This document shows positions 15,357 through 24,576 of a stretch of 64,000 bases of DNA, piece by piece. Positions within the stretch are counted from its first letter, which is position 1, and each line of letters starts with the position of its first letter. The position numbers were made by a program, and so were the translations under genes. A model generated the notes under the pieces. It did not search any database, was not told the origin of the DNA, and worked only from the letters and a program-made list of their open reading frames with translations. This DNA is from Belliella kenyensis (GTDB lineage: Bacteria; Bacteroidota; Bacteroidia; Cytophagales; Cyclobacteriaceae), in NCBI RefSeq assembly GCF_022549675.1, contig NZ_JAKZGR010000003.1:310001-374000 (forward strand), read 5' to 3'.

Positions 15357-16385
15357 TCATACTTTTTTTGTCGAAGATCTGACATTCAAAGAAACAGGCA
15401 ACTCTACTTTGACGGGTTTCCTTTGGTCTAACTCCAACTCCAATGTTTCAAACATTAACTCTATCAGCTTTGTAGCTATTGCAGACTTGGGCTGCACAAT
15501 GCTTGAAATGGACGGTGTACTGAACTGAAAAAAGTCATTGTCATCAAAAGCCATTACAGCTAAGTCATTGGGAATAATAATACCTCTGTCCTTGAGTAGC
15601 TTGATGCCTCTTATTGCCAAATAATTGGTGGCAAAAAATATAGCGTCAAGTTCAGTGTTCTCGTCCAGAAACTTACTCATAAGTTTGTTTTCTTCACCCG
15701 ATTTGAAAGCATAGAAGGGGATTTTGAGAATTTTTGAAGGCATATTTTGATTGATGCACAGGTCTTTGTATGCCTCTAGTCTATCGTGCATTTGAGATTG
15801 GTCTGAATCCAGCGTAATAAATCCAATGTTGTGAAACCCGCTGTCAATGAGGTGATTCAATCCTAATTTGGTGCCATCATAGTTTGCGATGACTACATGA
15901 CTACAATCGACTTCTGGGAGGTACCTGTCAAACAATATGATGGGGGCTTGCTCTTCGCATAACTCCTTTACGAAGTTGACATCCAGTCCATTGGGAGGAG
16001 TTATGATGAATCCATCAGCTTGCAAGTTTCCAAAAAGGTTGATCATTGACATGGTTTTGTCTGGATCATTATTGGTGCTGCAATAGATGATTTTGTAATT
16101 TAATTTTGAGGCTTCGTCCTCTATTAGTTTAGCAATATTGGCAAAAAATGGATTGGAAATATCCTCTACCATAAACACGATGAGGTTAGATTTCCCTGTT
16201 CTCAAACTTTTTGCAAGCTGATTAGGCTGGTAGCCTATTTTTTTTACATGACGCTTTACTTTTTCAATCATTGCTGGACTTATCCTATTTTCCTCGGCTT
16301 TACCATTGAGAACAAAGGAAATGGTGGTAACGGAGATACCTAGATCGTCTGCAATTTTCTTTATAGAGTATTTTTTCTTTGCCAT
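15357..16385 (-). CDS. LacI/GalR-family transcriptional regulator
   Basis: About 342 residues from the ATG at 16385; an upstream in-frame ATG at 16445 adds 20 residues that do not belong to the fold. The HTH reads YSIKKIADDLGISVTTISFV, followed by the hinge helix (GYQPNQLAKSLRTG) and a periplasmic-binding-protein-like sensor domain (LIVFMVEDISNPFFANIAK). It probably represses or activates the PUL in response to a sugar released from the target. Most PULs of this type use HTCS or ECF regulators, so a LacI family member as local regulator is less common. Confidence 0.92.
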   Translation of the reverse strand: MAKKKYSIKKIADDLGISVTTISFVLNGKAEENRISPAMIEKVKRHVKKIGYQPNQLAKSLRTGKSNLIVFMVEDISNPFFANIAKLIEDEASKLNYKIIYCSTNNDPDKTMSMINLFGNLQADGFIITPPNGLDVNFVKELCEEQAPIILFDRYLPEVDCSHVVIANYDGTKLGLNHLIDSGFHNIGFITLDSDQSQMHDRLEAYKDLCINQNMPSKILKIPFYAFKSGEENKLMSKFLDENTELDAIFFATNYLAIRGIKLLKDRGIIIPNDLAVMAFDDNDFFQFSTPSISSIVQPKSAIATKLIELMFETLELELDQRKPVKVELPVSLNVRSSTKKV

Positions 16386-16827
16386 GTAAATTTTTTCAGC
16401 CCCTAAATTATAAATGATATACTTTAAATCAACGCACCATTCCATTTGACTTTGATTTTTCTTGAAAAGTTAATTCCAAGAATACCACATCTGGTTCGAT
16501 TTTTAAATTTCAAACATCTTTTTTTTAAGCTGCTTGTTGTGTTTTTCTTTCTATAGCCCCATTGGAATTCATTGGTATCTGGGATTTAAATAAAAAAAAT
16601 ATGATTGTACGCTTCTTTGCCAGTAAATCAATTTATTGACTCATTCGGTGGCTAATGGTCAATATCCACAAATATCAAATATCAATTAATATCGGTATTT
16701 AGGTAAATCGGATTTTCTCAATGTTACTGGCAAAGTTCCGTATATACATAAAAAAAAATGCACCATTTGAATATTGGATTTTTAAGGGAAATAAATATTC
16801 TTCAATTTTATTTTCTGACGATTTAAA
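16386..16827. other. Intergenic region without a gene
   Basis: This 442-base AT-rich gap between the LacI gene and a lipoprotein gene (both minus strand) must hold the regulator's promoter. I see ATATC-rich repeats near 16665-16695 (CAAATATC, AATATC) but no convincing promoter box, terminator or RNA gene. Confidence 0.4.
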
Positions 16828-17424
16828 TCAATCAAACCTTATCACTGACAAGTGAGCTTTTTCAAAGCTTCCATTTTCGATTTCAATTTCTTTTCCTCCC
16901 ATGCTCTTGTATGTTCCTGAAAATATTCCTCCAAACTCATAATGGGTTAATATCATACCTGCTTGGGATTCTGATGAAATTTTCACGATTTCAGTGATTT
17001 CCAAATTCACATCTTTACCTGTCAAAACTACATCCATTTCATTTACTACCTCACTTTGATAGATTTCAGATTGCTTGACATTTACTTTCCCAGGCGTCAT
17101 GTCAAAGTCAGATAGGTTGAATTGAATTTGCAATTCATTGTTGGACCCTTCACTTGCTTTTGCATAAAACACCACTGCAAATGCTCCATTGCTTATTTCT
17201 GTTCCACCTTGAGATTCATTTACGTCGACTTCACGCTCCATATATTCTAAATCTTCAAGTTCCAACTTCAACTTAAAACTTGAGTTACTTGGGGATTCAT
17301 TCATCGACTTTTCTTCGGTTGAAATAATGTCTTCTGAATACGTGTCTACTTTTTTATCTCCTTGACATGCACTAAACATAGACATGACACCTATCACACA
17401 TGTTTGAATGATGATTTTTTTCAT
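16828..17424 (-). CDS. Hypothetical lipoprotein
   Basis: About 198 residues from the ATG at 17424, with a lipoprotein signal (KKIIIQTCVIGVMSMFSAC). After an acidic, Ser-rich linker, the rest is predicted beta-rich (ELQIQFNLSDFDMTPG, FGGIFSGTYKSMGGKEIEI). The C-terminal GxYxxxxGxxIxIxxGxF pattern recalls small beta-sandwich lipoproteins of unknown role in Bacteroidota. It is monocistronic, divergent from the HTCS-like gene. No function is assigned. Confidence 0.65.
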   Translation of the reverse strand: MKKIIIQTCVIGVMSMFSACQGDKKVDTYSEDIISTEEKSMNESPSNSSFKLKLELEDLEYMEREVDVNESQGGTEISNGAFAVVFYAKASEGSNNELQIQFNLSDFDMTPGKVNVKQSEIYQSEVVNEMDVVLTGKDVNLEITEIVKISSESQAGMILTHYEFGGIFSGTYKSMGGKEIEIENGSFEKAHLSVIRFD

Positions 17425-17618
17425 AAGTCTTATTTGGATTGGATGAGGATTCAAAAATAACTAAAAAATAATAACCCTTGTTTATTTGTATTGATTTGAT
17501 ATTGTTTTGTTTTTTTCTGAATCAAATCAAGATCCATCTCATCTCTTTTGAGATGCTCGAATGAAAGTGGATAAAGATATCTTAACTTTAGCTTAATTTT
17601 CAAGCCCTGACTTCTCTG

Positions 17619-17626
17619 TATTTTTG
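17619..17626 (+). promoter_or_regulatory. Bacteroidota -7 box TATTTTTG at the HTCS-like gene
   Basis: The string matches TAnnTTTG exactly. It ends three bases before the preferred ATG at 17630, so the transcript would be leaderless or nearly so. A TTTT element 20-25 bases upstream could serve as the -33 region. Confidence 0.45.
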
Positions 17627-17629
17627 CAT

Positions 17630-20600
17630 ATGTATATCAGCAAATTATTGACGAAGGGTTTAATTGTTTTTTTTTGTGTATTGGCTCATCCTACTTTTGG
17701 TCAAAATCTAAAGTTTAAGACATATCAAGTTCAACATGGACTTTCTAATAACTCTATCAATGTGATGATCAATGACCCCTCTGGAGGAATTTGGATAGGC
17801 ACTTGGGATGGATTGAATTTTTTTGATGGGAATGAGTTTAGCGTCTTTAGTCATCAATTGGGCAATCCAAGTAGTCTTTCAGGGAATTATATAGTGGATA
17901 TTAAGTTTGATCATAAAGAAAATCTTTGGGTTTGGGCAGACCCTGAAAGCGTGAGTTTGAAAAGTTCAGCAGAAGGATTTACAAATTTTAACTTCAAGAG
18001 TAGAATTGCTAGCATCAATCTGAATAAGCTTGGAAACCTATTAGTTTTCTTAGCTGATGGTCATAAGCTGGAGTTTTTGGGTGGGGAATTTATTTCTTGT
18101 AAAAACTGTGAACCTAGACTTGAATCAACCTCAACGTTACCTGTTCCTATTTCAAAAGATAAGTTACTTTGCAGTTATAAAGATAAGTTGGGAAACCTTT
18201 GGTGGGGGACTAGGTCAATGGGACTTTTTTTTGCAGCTTACAATTATGATTCAGGAAGTCGGGGGAATATTAAACAGTTTCATGCTGATCCATACAACCC
18301 ATATGGTCTTAAGAGTAGTGAAGTAACATGTATTATAGAAGATGATTTTGGAAACATCTGGTTGGGACTCAAGGATGGAGGTATAGCACGTATGCTCAGA
18401 AATGGGGCGCTAATTGAGCATATTTTTGCGCATCCAAAAACGAATCCAGAATTGGTAAACGAAACAGTCAGAGCTGTGGCTCAAGACAGGAATGAGACCC
18501 TTTGGATGGGATATTATACCTCTGGTATATACTATAGAAAAAAAGGTGAACATGTGTTTCAAAAATTGTTTTATCCAAATTCGCTAAGTGATGAAAATTG
18601 GAAAAGAACGAGGTCAATTTTCGAAGATAGTGAAGGAACTTTGTGGGTAGGAACTTATCAAGGTGTATTTACGATCAAGAATGATAAAATCGATAAGATT
18701 TTTGATGAAATTAGCCATTCTGGCTTCATTAGGAGAAACTACGGCTTTGCAGAAGATGTTGAAAAAAAGCAAATCTGGATTGCATCTTGGGGAGGTGTTA
18801 TGCTTTATGACATAACTAAAGGGACTTTTATTCCCTTCCAAGGGCAAAGTCAACTTAAAGATCAGCATGTCAGAAGTGTAAGTTTTTATAATGGGAAGCT
18901 TTATGTAGCCACTGAAAAAAGTGGGGTGATAGTTCTAGATTCTGATAAAACTATTTTTTTTGATTCAAATGATGGATTGCTTGATAATAGTACATACGCA
19001 GTTTTTAGGCATTCAAAAGAAAGAAAAGTATTTATTGGAACTCATTCAGGAATTACCATTTGGGATGAGGACACAGGAAAAGTATCTTATATCACCCAAA
19101 AAGACGGTCTTTTGAGTGACTTAGTATATAGTCTATTTGGTCATGATGACAAAGTTTGGTTTCATACTACCAAAGGTGTAGGTTATATCAACCTTCTTGA
19201 TTATTCCATCCGAACTTTTCCTCCTGATGAAGGGTGGCAATCATCTGAGTTTTCTGAGGGTGCTTCTTTTCAATCAGCCAATGGCACTTTGTTCTACGGA
19301 GGAATAAATGGAGTGAATTATTTTCATCCGGATTTAATTGACTCAAGACAATTAAACCCTATTTTTTTTGTAGAGCAGGTAAGCAATTACAAAGCAGATC
19401 GATTTGAGGCAAAAATCAAAGAGATTGCTTTTGGGGATTTTTCAAAAGGGAAATATGAATATAGGATACTTCCTAGCGAGCCACAATGGAAGAGTGTGCA
19501 AGAGGATGGGAATTTATATATAGATAAACTTAAGGATGGGGAATATTTGCTTGAAATAAAAAATCTCAATGATTCTTCTGGGGCAATGATTTCAAAGACT
19601 TTTCAAATAGCCTCTCCAATTTATACCAAGTGGTATTTTTATGTTTTTCCATCTATAATCCTACTAGCAATATCGTTGTTGATCAGGCAGTATCAGTTCA
19701 AAATAGTAAGAGAAAAACTGGCTCGCAAAGTAACGGAAAGAACTGCGGTAATTGCTGAGCAGACTAAAGCACTAGAAAGACAGTACAAAGACTTGGATTT
19801 GAAAAATAAAGAAATTGAAGCTCAAAAAACTCGGTTATTAGAATTGCACAATAGACAGCAACATTCAGACATGGAAAGAAATGAATTTGTTGAATTTTTA
19901 CTAAAAAAGATTAAGCCACATCTGATTGATTTAAATATGGTGCTAGAAGAAGCAAATTTTAGAGATTTAAATTCAAAAGCTTTAGCATTCAAGTCCTTGT
20001 CTCCTGTGATGTTATTTATGGAGGATTTAGAGACTGGGAGTTTTATCAATCAGCTCGACCCACCATCAAAATCACTGACCTTGCTTCCAGATCTTTTTCA
20101 TGCTTTAAGTAAAGACCTTGAGCAAACCTTGGTAAAACACCAGATTGACTATTCCTTCTCCGAAGATTTGTGTAAAGAGTGGGTATTGCTAGATGTAACT
20201 AGATTAAAGCTGTTTCTGCAATACCTTTTCAAGGGCTTAATTCGATTTCTTGATAAAGATTCGTTTTTGGATGTTTTTCTTTATTCTAGTGCAGATGTTT
20301 TTTACTTTCAAATGAAAACGGATAGCCAAACTTTGATAGATTCATTTACTGAGTTTGACCAATATAACTTGAATCTCCAAGCTTCTCGAAAAGTTCTTAT
20401 CGAAGTAGATGGGACTATGCGGTTAGAAAACTCCCAAGGAGAGGTTATGTTTTTCATTTCGATTCCATTTAGCGTTTTGGAAGAGCAACAGCTTGTTTTG
20501 GAACAAAGGCATTGGAAACACTTGGATTTGAAAAATCAAATTCCAGCTGGGAAAAAAATCGTACTTCTTTATGGAAAGCAGCATGAATCCGATAGCTTGG

Positions 20601-21331
20601 TAAAACTACTCGATCCAGGTCATTTCTTTCTGATCACAGAGCACGAGTCGGAAATGATAGATTCTGCTCTTCTTGCGGTCAAGGTAGATGTTTTGGTGAT
20701 TTACAATGAGAAGATTACTGATAATGTGGCCACGCTTCTCAATGCAATCCAATCAAAAGACCATCTTCACGCTGTTCCTGTTGTATTTATCTATGAGCAC
20801 ATTTCACCTTCACTTCAAGAAAAGCTTATGGATATGGGCGTAGGGACATTTGTAAAACTTCCCATGGGGGTTGCCCTAGTCAATAAGACTATCAAAAATT
20901 TGATCAAAGAAAAAAAGCAAAAAGATAAGCCTTTCATCATCGATAAGGTTTTGAAAGATGTTGACGAATCTTTACCCTTAAGTCCAAATGAGAAATTGGT
21001 CAGAGAAGCATTTGCAAAGATCAGGGCTAGTTTTTCCAATCCTGATTTCAAACTTGAATCTTTGGCTGATGAAATGAAAGTCTCTAAAATCAAACTCTAT
21101 AGGATATTCAAAGAGATCATTGATAAGAGTCCTTCTGATATCATCATTCAACTTCGTATGGAGAAGGCAGAAAAGCTATTACAGCAAAGTCAAATGAATA
21201 TTTCGGAGATAAGCTATAGCTGTGGTTTCAATGATCCCAAGCATTTTAGCAAGCTTTTCAAGAAATATCATGGTGTGAGTCCAAAGAGTTATCAATTGAA
21301 AACCTCGAAGGGTTTGTTAAACGCCCATTAA
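17630..21331 (+). CDS. HTCS-like regulator with degenerate kinase and receiver (pseudo-HTCS)
   Basis: 1233 residues. Order: signal peptide; two sets of reg_prop propeller repeats (GGIWIGTWDGLNFFDG, GNIWLGLKDGG, GTLWVGTYQGV; ~25-590); a Y_Y_Y domain (~600-665); one membrane helix (668-690); coiled coil; kinase-like and receiver-like domains; AraC-type DNA-binding domain (~1120-1224). At the place of the phospho-acceptor histidine (SHEFRTPL in normal HTCS) it has LKKIKPHL. The ATPase region lacks the N, G1 and G2 boxes. The receiver has LLYGK instead of the DD pair and VIYNEK instead of the phospho-Asp strand. The AraC domain (two HTHs, SEISYSCGFNDPKHFSKLFK) is intact. It precedes SusCD and probably controls it without phosphotransfer. 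Confidence 0.9.
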   Translation: MYISKLLTKGLIVFFCVLAHPTFGQNLKFKTYQVQHGLSNNSINVMINDPSGGIWIGTWDGLNFFDGNEFSVFSHQLGNPSSLSGNYIVDIKFDHKENLWVWADPESVSLKSSAEGFTNFNFKSRIASINLNKLGNLLVFLADGHKLEFLGGEFISCKNCEPRLESTSTLPVPISKDKLLCSYKDKLGNLWWGTRSMGLFFAAYNYDSGSRGNIKQFHADPYNPYGLKSSEVTCIIEDDFGNIWLGLKDGGIARMLRNGALIEHIFAHPKTNPELVNETVRAVAQDRNETLWMGYYTSGIYYRKKGEHVFQKLFYPNSLSDENWKRTRSIFEDSEGTLWVGTYQGVFTIKNDKIDKIFDEISHSGFIRRNYGFAEDVEKKQIWIASWGGVMLYDITKGTFIPFQGQSQLKDQHVRSVSFYNGKLYVATEKSGVIVLDSDKTIFFDSNDGLLDNSTYAVFRHSKERKVFIGTHSGITIWDEDTGKVSYITQKDGLLSDLVYSLFGHDDKVWFHTTKGVGYINLLDYSIRTFPPDEGWQSSEFSEGASFQSANGTLFYGGINGVNYFHPDLIDSRQLNPIFFVEQVSNYKADRFEAKIKEIAFGDFSKGKYEYRILPSEPQWKSVQEDGNLYIDKLKDGEYLLEIKNLNDSSGAMISKTFQIASPIYTKWYFYVFPSIILLAISLLIRQYQFKIVREKLARKVTERTAVIAEQTKALERQYKDLDLKNKEIEAQKTRLLELHNRQQHSDMERNEFVEFLLKKIKPHLIDLNMVLEEANFRDLNSKALAFKSLSPVMLFMEDLETGSFINQLDPPSKSLTLLPDLFHALSKDLEQTLVKHQIDYSFSEDLCKEWVLLDVTRLKLFLQYLFKGLIRFLDKDSFLDVFLYSSADVFYFQMKTDSQTLIDSFTEFDQYNLNLQASRKVLIEVDGTMRLENSQGEVMFFISIPFSVLEEQQLVLEQRHWKHLDLKNQIPAGKKIVLLYGKQHESDSLVKLLDPGHFFLITEHESEMIDSALLAVKVDVLVIYNEKITDNVATLLNAIQSKDHLHAVPVVFIYEHISPSLQEKLMDMGVGTFVKLPMGVALVNKTIKNLIKEKKQKDKPFIIDKVLKDVDESLPLSPNEKLVREAFAKIRASFSNPDFKLESLADEMKVSKIKLYRIFKEIIDKSPSDIIIQLRMEKAEKLLQQSQMNISEISYSCGFNDPKHFSKLFKKYHGVSPKSYQLKTSKGLLNAH

Positions 21332-21488
21332 GCCTGTATTACGGCATTATTACTGATCAGATAGACGTGTTTTTTGGTTGTGTTTATACACCAAATTGAA
21401 ATAAAAGCACACTTTTTTAGCATAAATACTACACCTTTTTTATGCCCACTGTGACCAATTTGCACTCAAATCAAATAGATGAAATCTT

Positions 21489-24400
21489 ATGAAATTTAAA
21501 TTTTACTACGTCCTTTTTCTGTTCGTATTTACAGGATTGGATTTACAAGCACAGCATACCCTTCGAGGTATGGTGGTGTCTGATTCTGATCAAGCCCCTT
21601 TTGTGGGAGCTACGATCATTGCAAATGGTAATAACAACCGAGGTACCGTTTCAGCACTTGACGGAACATTTACTTTAGATGTACCAGAAGTGACAGGAGA
21701 GGTTACTGTTTCATTTATTGGAATGGAAACACAGGTTTTGAGATATAATGTATCTGATTTTTTGAGAGTAAGTCTATCTGAATCGATGAGTAATTTGGAT
21801 GAGTTCATGGTGATAGGTTATGGAACTGCCAAAAGAGCTGATTTGACTACTTCAGTGGGACAATTGGAGCAAGTAGCTCGTACAGCTGACAGGCCTATCT
21901 CAAGTGTGCAGCAAATGCTTCAGGGGCAAATAGCAGGTGTGAGTGTGGTGTCCGGATCAGGAGATCCCGGAAGTACTCCACAAGTAGTGATCAGAGGAGT
22001 GGGGACATTTGCTAATGAGTCGCCTCTATATGTAGTGGATGGAATGCCCTACTATGGGGGGAGAATCAACCCCAACGACATAGAGACCTTAACTGTACTC
22101 AAAGACGCAGCTGCAGCAGCTATTTACGGAGCTCAAGCTGCTTCGGGTGTGATAGTAATCACTACAAAAAGTGGAAAATCAGGTGCCCCAAAGGTGGCAT
22201 TGGATGTGTACAGAGGTATACAAGCTGCTTACAAGACGCCTCAAGCACTGAATGCAGCAGAATATGCTCAAGCCTATAGAAATGCTGCTGCTCATGCAGG
22301 TGCAATAGCTCCAGCAGCACATGATCCAGCACAAAATCCATGGGGTCAAGTGACACGAACCAATTGGATGGATGAGATTTTCAGAACTGCAGCAGTATCC
22401 AATTTGAATTTACAACTAAGTGGAGGGTCAGAAAAAAGTAGGTATAGCTCTTCTTTTGGCTACCATAAAAAAGAAGGCTTACTACTCAATACTGATTATG
22501 AACTTTTCTCATTTAGGATCAAAGCTGACTATGATATCACAAATAAGTTCAGACTTGGACATAATGTGTATTTCAACAGGGAGATTTCTAGAGGTACGAA
22601 CACAGGTAGTAGCTACAGTGGCGCGATCATCAATGCAATATATATGAATCCTGCTGCTCCAGTCTATGATGAGGAAGGAAGATTTCATGGAACAGTTCCA
22701 TTCGAACTTTCACAGTTTGCAGGTGCATATGGAGATACCTACAATCCAGTATCACTTTTACTAAGACCAAACGTGAACTCACCAAGGTTGAATATGAATG
22801 CTATTGCTTATGGTGAATATGATATTTTGGAGGATTTGACTTTCAGGTCTAGCTTTTCTATCGATTTGTGGTCTTGGACCAACAAGAGTTTTTCTCCAAG
22901 AGCTCCAGAGATTGGCAGGCCTAGCAATATGAATTTTCTAAATCAAGGATCAGGAAATAGTAGCCGTTGGATCTGGGATCAGCAGGTGAACTACAACAAA
23001 TCACTTGGCAGCCATAATTTTGCATTGACAGGAGTGTACACTGCTCAATACAGGCAAGAGGAGTCTTTCAGCTTTCAAGTGCAGGATTTTGACAGAGAAG
23101 ACGATTGGTTTCAGTATGCAGGTAATGCAGGGGCCATTTTGAATATTCCGAGTAGTGGTGCCTTTGAAGATGTGTTGACTTCTGCGATAGGTAGATTGAT
23201 GTATGACTATGATGATAGGTATTTTGCCATGGGAAGTATCAGAAGGGATGAGACTTCGAGACTACCTGCTTCTACCAAATCAGATTATTTCTATGCTGCA
23301 TCGGCCGCTTGGAAGATTTCTTCTGAATCGTTCTTCAATGTTCCAGCGATCAACCTTTTGAAATTAAGAGGTTCATGGGGACAGATTGGTAATATTTCTT
23401 CAGTGGGGAATTATGCCTTTAATGTGCCATTGGCTGCTGGGAACAATGTAATTCTTGGTGATCCTGGATTTAGGAATAGACACTTGTCTATCAATGAGAT
23501 GACCAATCCAAATTTAAGATGGGAGCGCTCAGAGACAGTCAATGTTGGCTTGGATGCGACATTATTATCCAATAAACTTAATGTAGCACTCGAATACTAT
23601 GAAAAATATACAAGAGGCTTGATCCAAAGAAATTCTCCAGATCCACACTCTGGAGTGCCCACGGGTGCACTTGCCAACGTAGGTACTGTTGCAAATAAAG
23701 GAATAGAATTGAGTCTAAGCTATGCAGGACAAGCTGGTAGATTGAAGTATAATGTTGGAGGAAATATCGCCACGATCAAAAATACCCTTCAAGATTTAGA
23801 TGATTTTACCAATGATTTTATCCAGCATACTCAAAACTTGAGAAGCATCATCTATCCATTCAGAAGTGAGCCAGGACAGCCATTGTATTCTTATCATTTG
23901 ATCCCTCATTTGGGAATATTCCAAAACCAAGCACAAATTGATCAGCATGTCAATGCTGAAGGGGTGAAAATCCAGCCGAATGCTAGACCTGGAGATTTGA
24001 TTTTCCAAGATGTAAATGGGGATGGAAGAATCAGTGATGCCGATAGGGTCTTTATGGGAAATGCCATGCCAGATTTTAACTATGGTATCAATATCAACTT
24101 TGAATACAGAAATTTTGACCTTCAGCTTTTTGGTCAAGGAGTATCAGGAGTGAAATTATTCAATGGCTACAAGTTTTCTACCTACAATGCAGGTCTTCAA
24201 GGCTATAACTTGGATAGAAGGGTGCTAGATGCTTGGACACCAAGTAATCCAAATGCTACTATTCCTGTGCTTTCTACTCAAGATCCAAATGCCAATTTTG
24301 GTCAAGCTTCTGATTGGTTTTTGGAAAAAGGAGACTACTTCAGAATCAAAAATCTATCTCTTGGCTACACTGTGCCAGATTTTGTATGGAGAAGCTTGAA

Positions 24401-24560
24401 GCCAGGTACCAATCTTAGGATTTATCTAGCAGCTGAAAATCTCTTCACATTTACTCCATATACAGGTCTTGATCCAGAAGTAGGTGCTGGTCCAGTTATA
24501 GACAATGGTACTTTCCCTTTACCAAGAACATTTACTGTAGGTCTGAATCTAAATCTTTAA
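21489..24560 (+). CDS. SusC/RagA TonB-dependent transporter (phosphatase locus)
   Basis: 1023 residues: signal peptide ending LDLQAQ, carboxypeptidase-regulatory-like domain (LRGMVVSDSDQAPFVGATI), plug with FMVIGYGTAKRADLTTS, and a beta-barrel ending RTFTVGLNLNL. It differs strongly from the other SusC in the window. Its partner susD follows after 16 bases, and two phosphatase genes come next. The ligand is unknown; the context argues for a phosphorylated glycan or another organophosphate oligomer. Confidence 0.95.
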   Translation: MKFKFYYVLFLFVFTGLDLQAQHTLRGMVVSDSDQAPFVGATIIANGNNNRGTVSALDGTFTLDVPEVTGEVTVSFIGMETQVLRYNVSDFLRVSLSESMSNLDEFMVIGYGTAKRADLTTSVGQLEQVARTADRPISSVQQMLQGQIAGVSVVSGSGDPGSTPQVVIRGVGTFANESPLYVVDGMPYYGGRINPNDIETLTVLKDAAAAAIYGAQAASGVIVITTKSGKSGAPKVALDVYRGIQAAYKTPQALNAAEYAQAYRNAAAHAGAIAPAAHDPAQNPWGQVTRTNWMDEIFRTAAVSNLNLQLSGGSEKSRYSSSFGYHKKEGLLLNTDYELFSFRIKADYDITNKFRLGHNVYFNREISRGTNTGSSYSGAIINAIYMNPAAPVYDEEGRFHGTVPFELSQFAGAYGDTYNPVSLLLRPNVNSPRLNMNAIAYGEYDILEDLTFRSSFSIDLWSWTNKSFSPRAPEIGRPSNMNFLNQGSGNSSRWIWDQQVNYNKSLGSHNFALTGVYTAQYRQEESFSFQVQDFDREDDWFQYAGNAGAILNIPSSGAFEDVLTSAIGRLMYDYDDRYFAMGSIRRDETSRLPASTKSDYFYAASAAWKISSESFFNVPAINLLKLRGSWGQIGNISSVGNYAFNVPLAAGNNVILGDPGFRNRHLSINEMTNPNLRWERSETVNVGLDATLLSNKLNVALEYYEKYTRGLIQRNSPDPHSGVPTGALANVGTVANKGIELSLSYAGQAGRLKYNVGGNIATIKNTLQDLDDFTNDFIQHTQNLRSIIYPFRSEPGQPLYSYHLIPHLGIFQNQAQIDQHVNAEGVKIQPNARPGDLIFQDVNGDGRISDADRVFMGNAMPDFNYGININFEYRNFDLQLFGQGVSGVKLFNGYKFSTYNAGLQGYNLDRRVLDAWTPSNPNATIPVLSTQDPNANFGQASDWFLEKGDYFRIKNLSLGYTVPDFVWRSLKPGTNLRIYLAAENLFTFTPYTGLDPEVGAGPVIDNGTFPLPRTFTVGLNLNL

Positions 24561-24576
24561 TTCAAGTTCAAGAATT

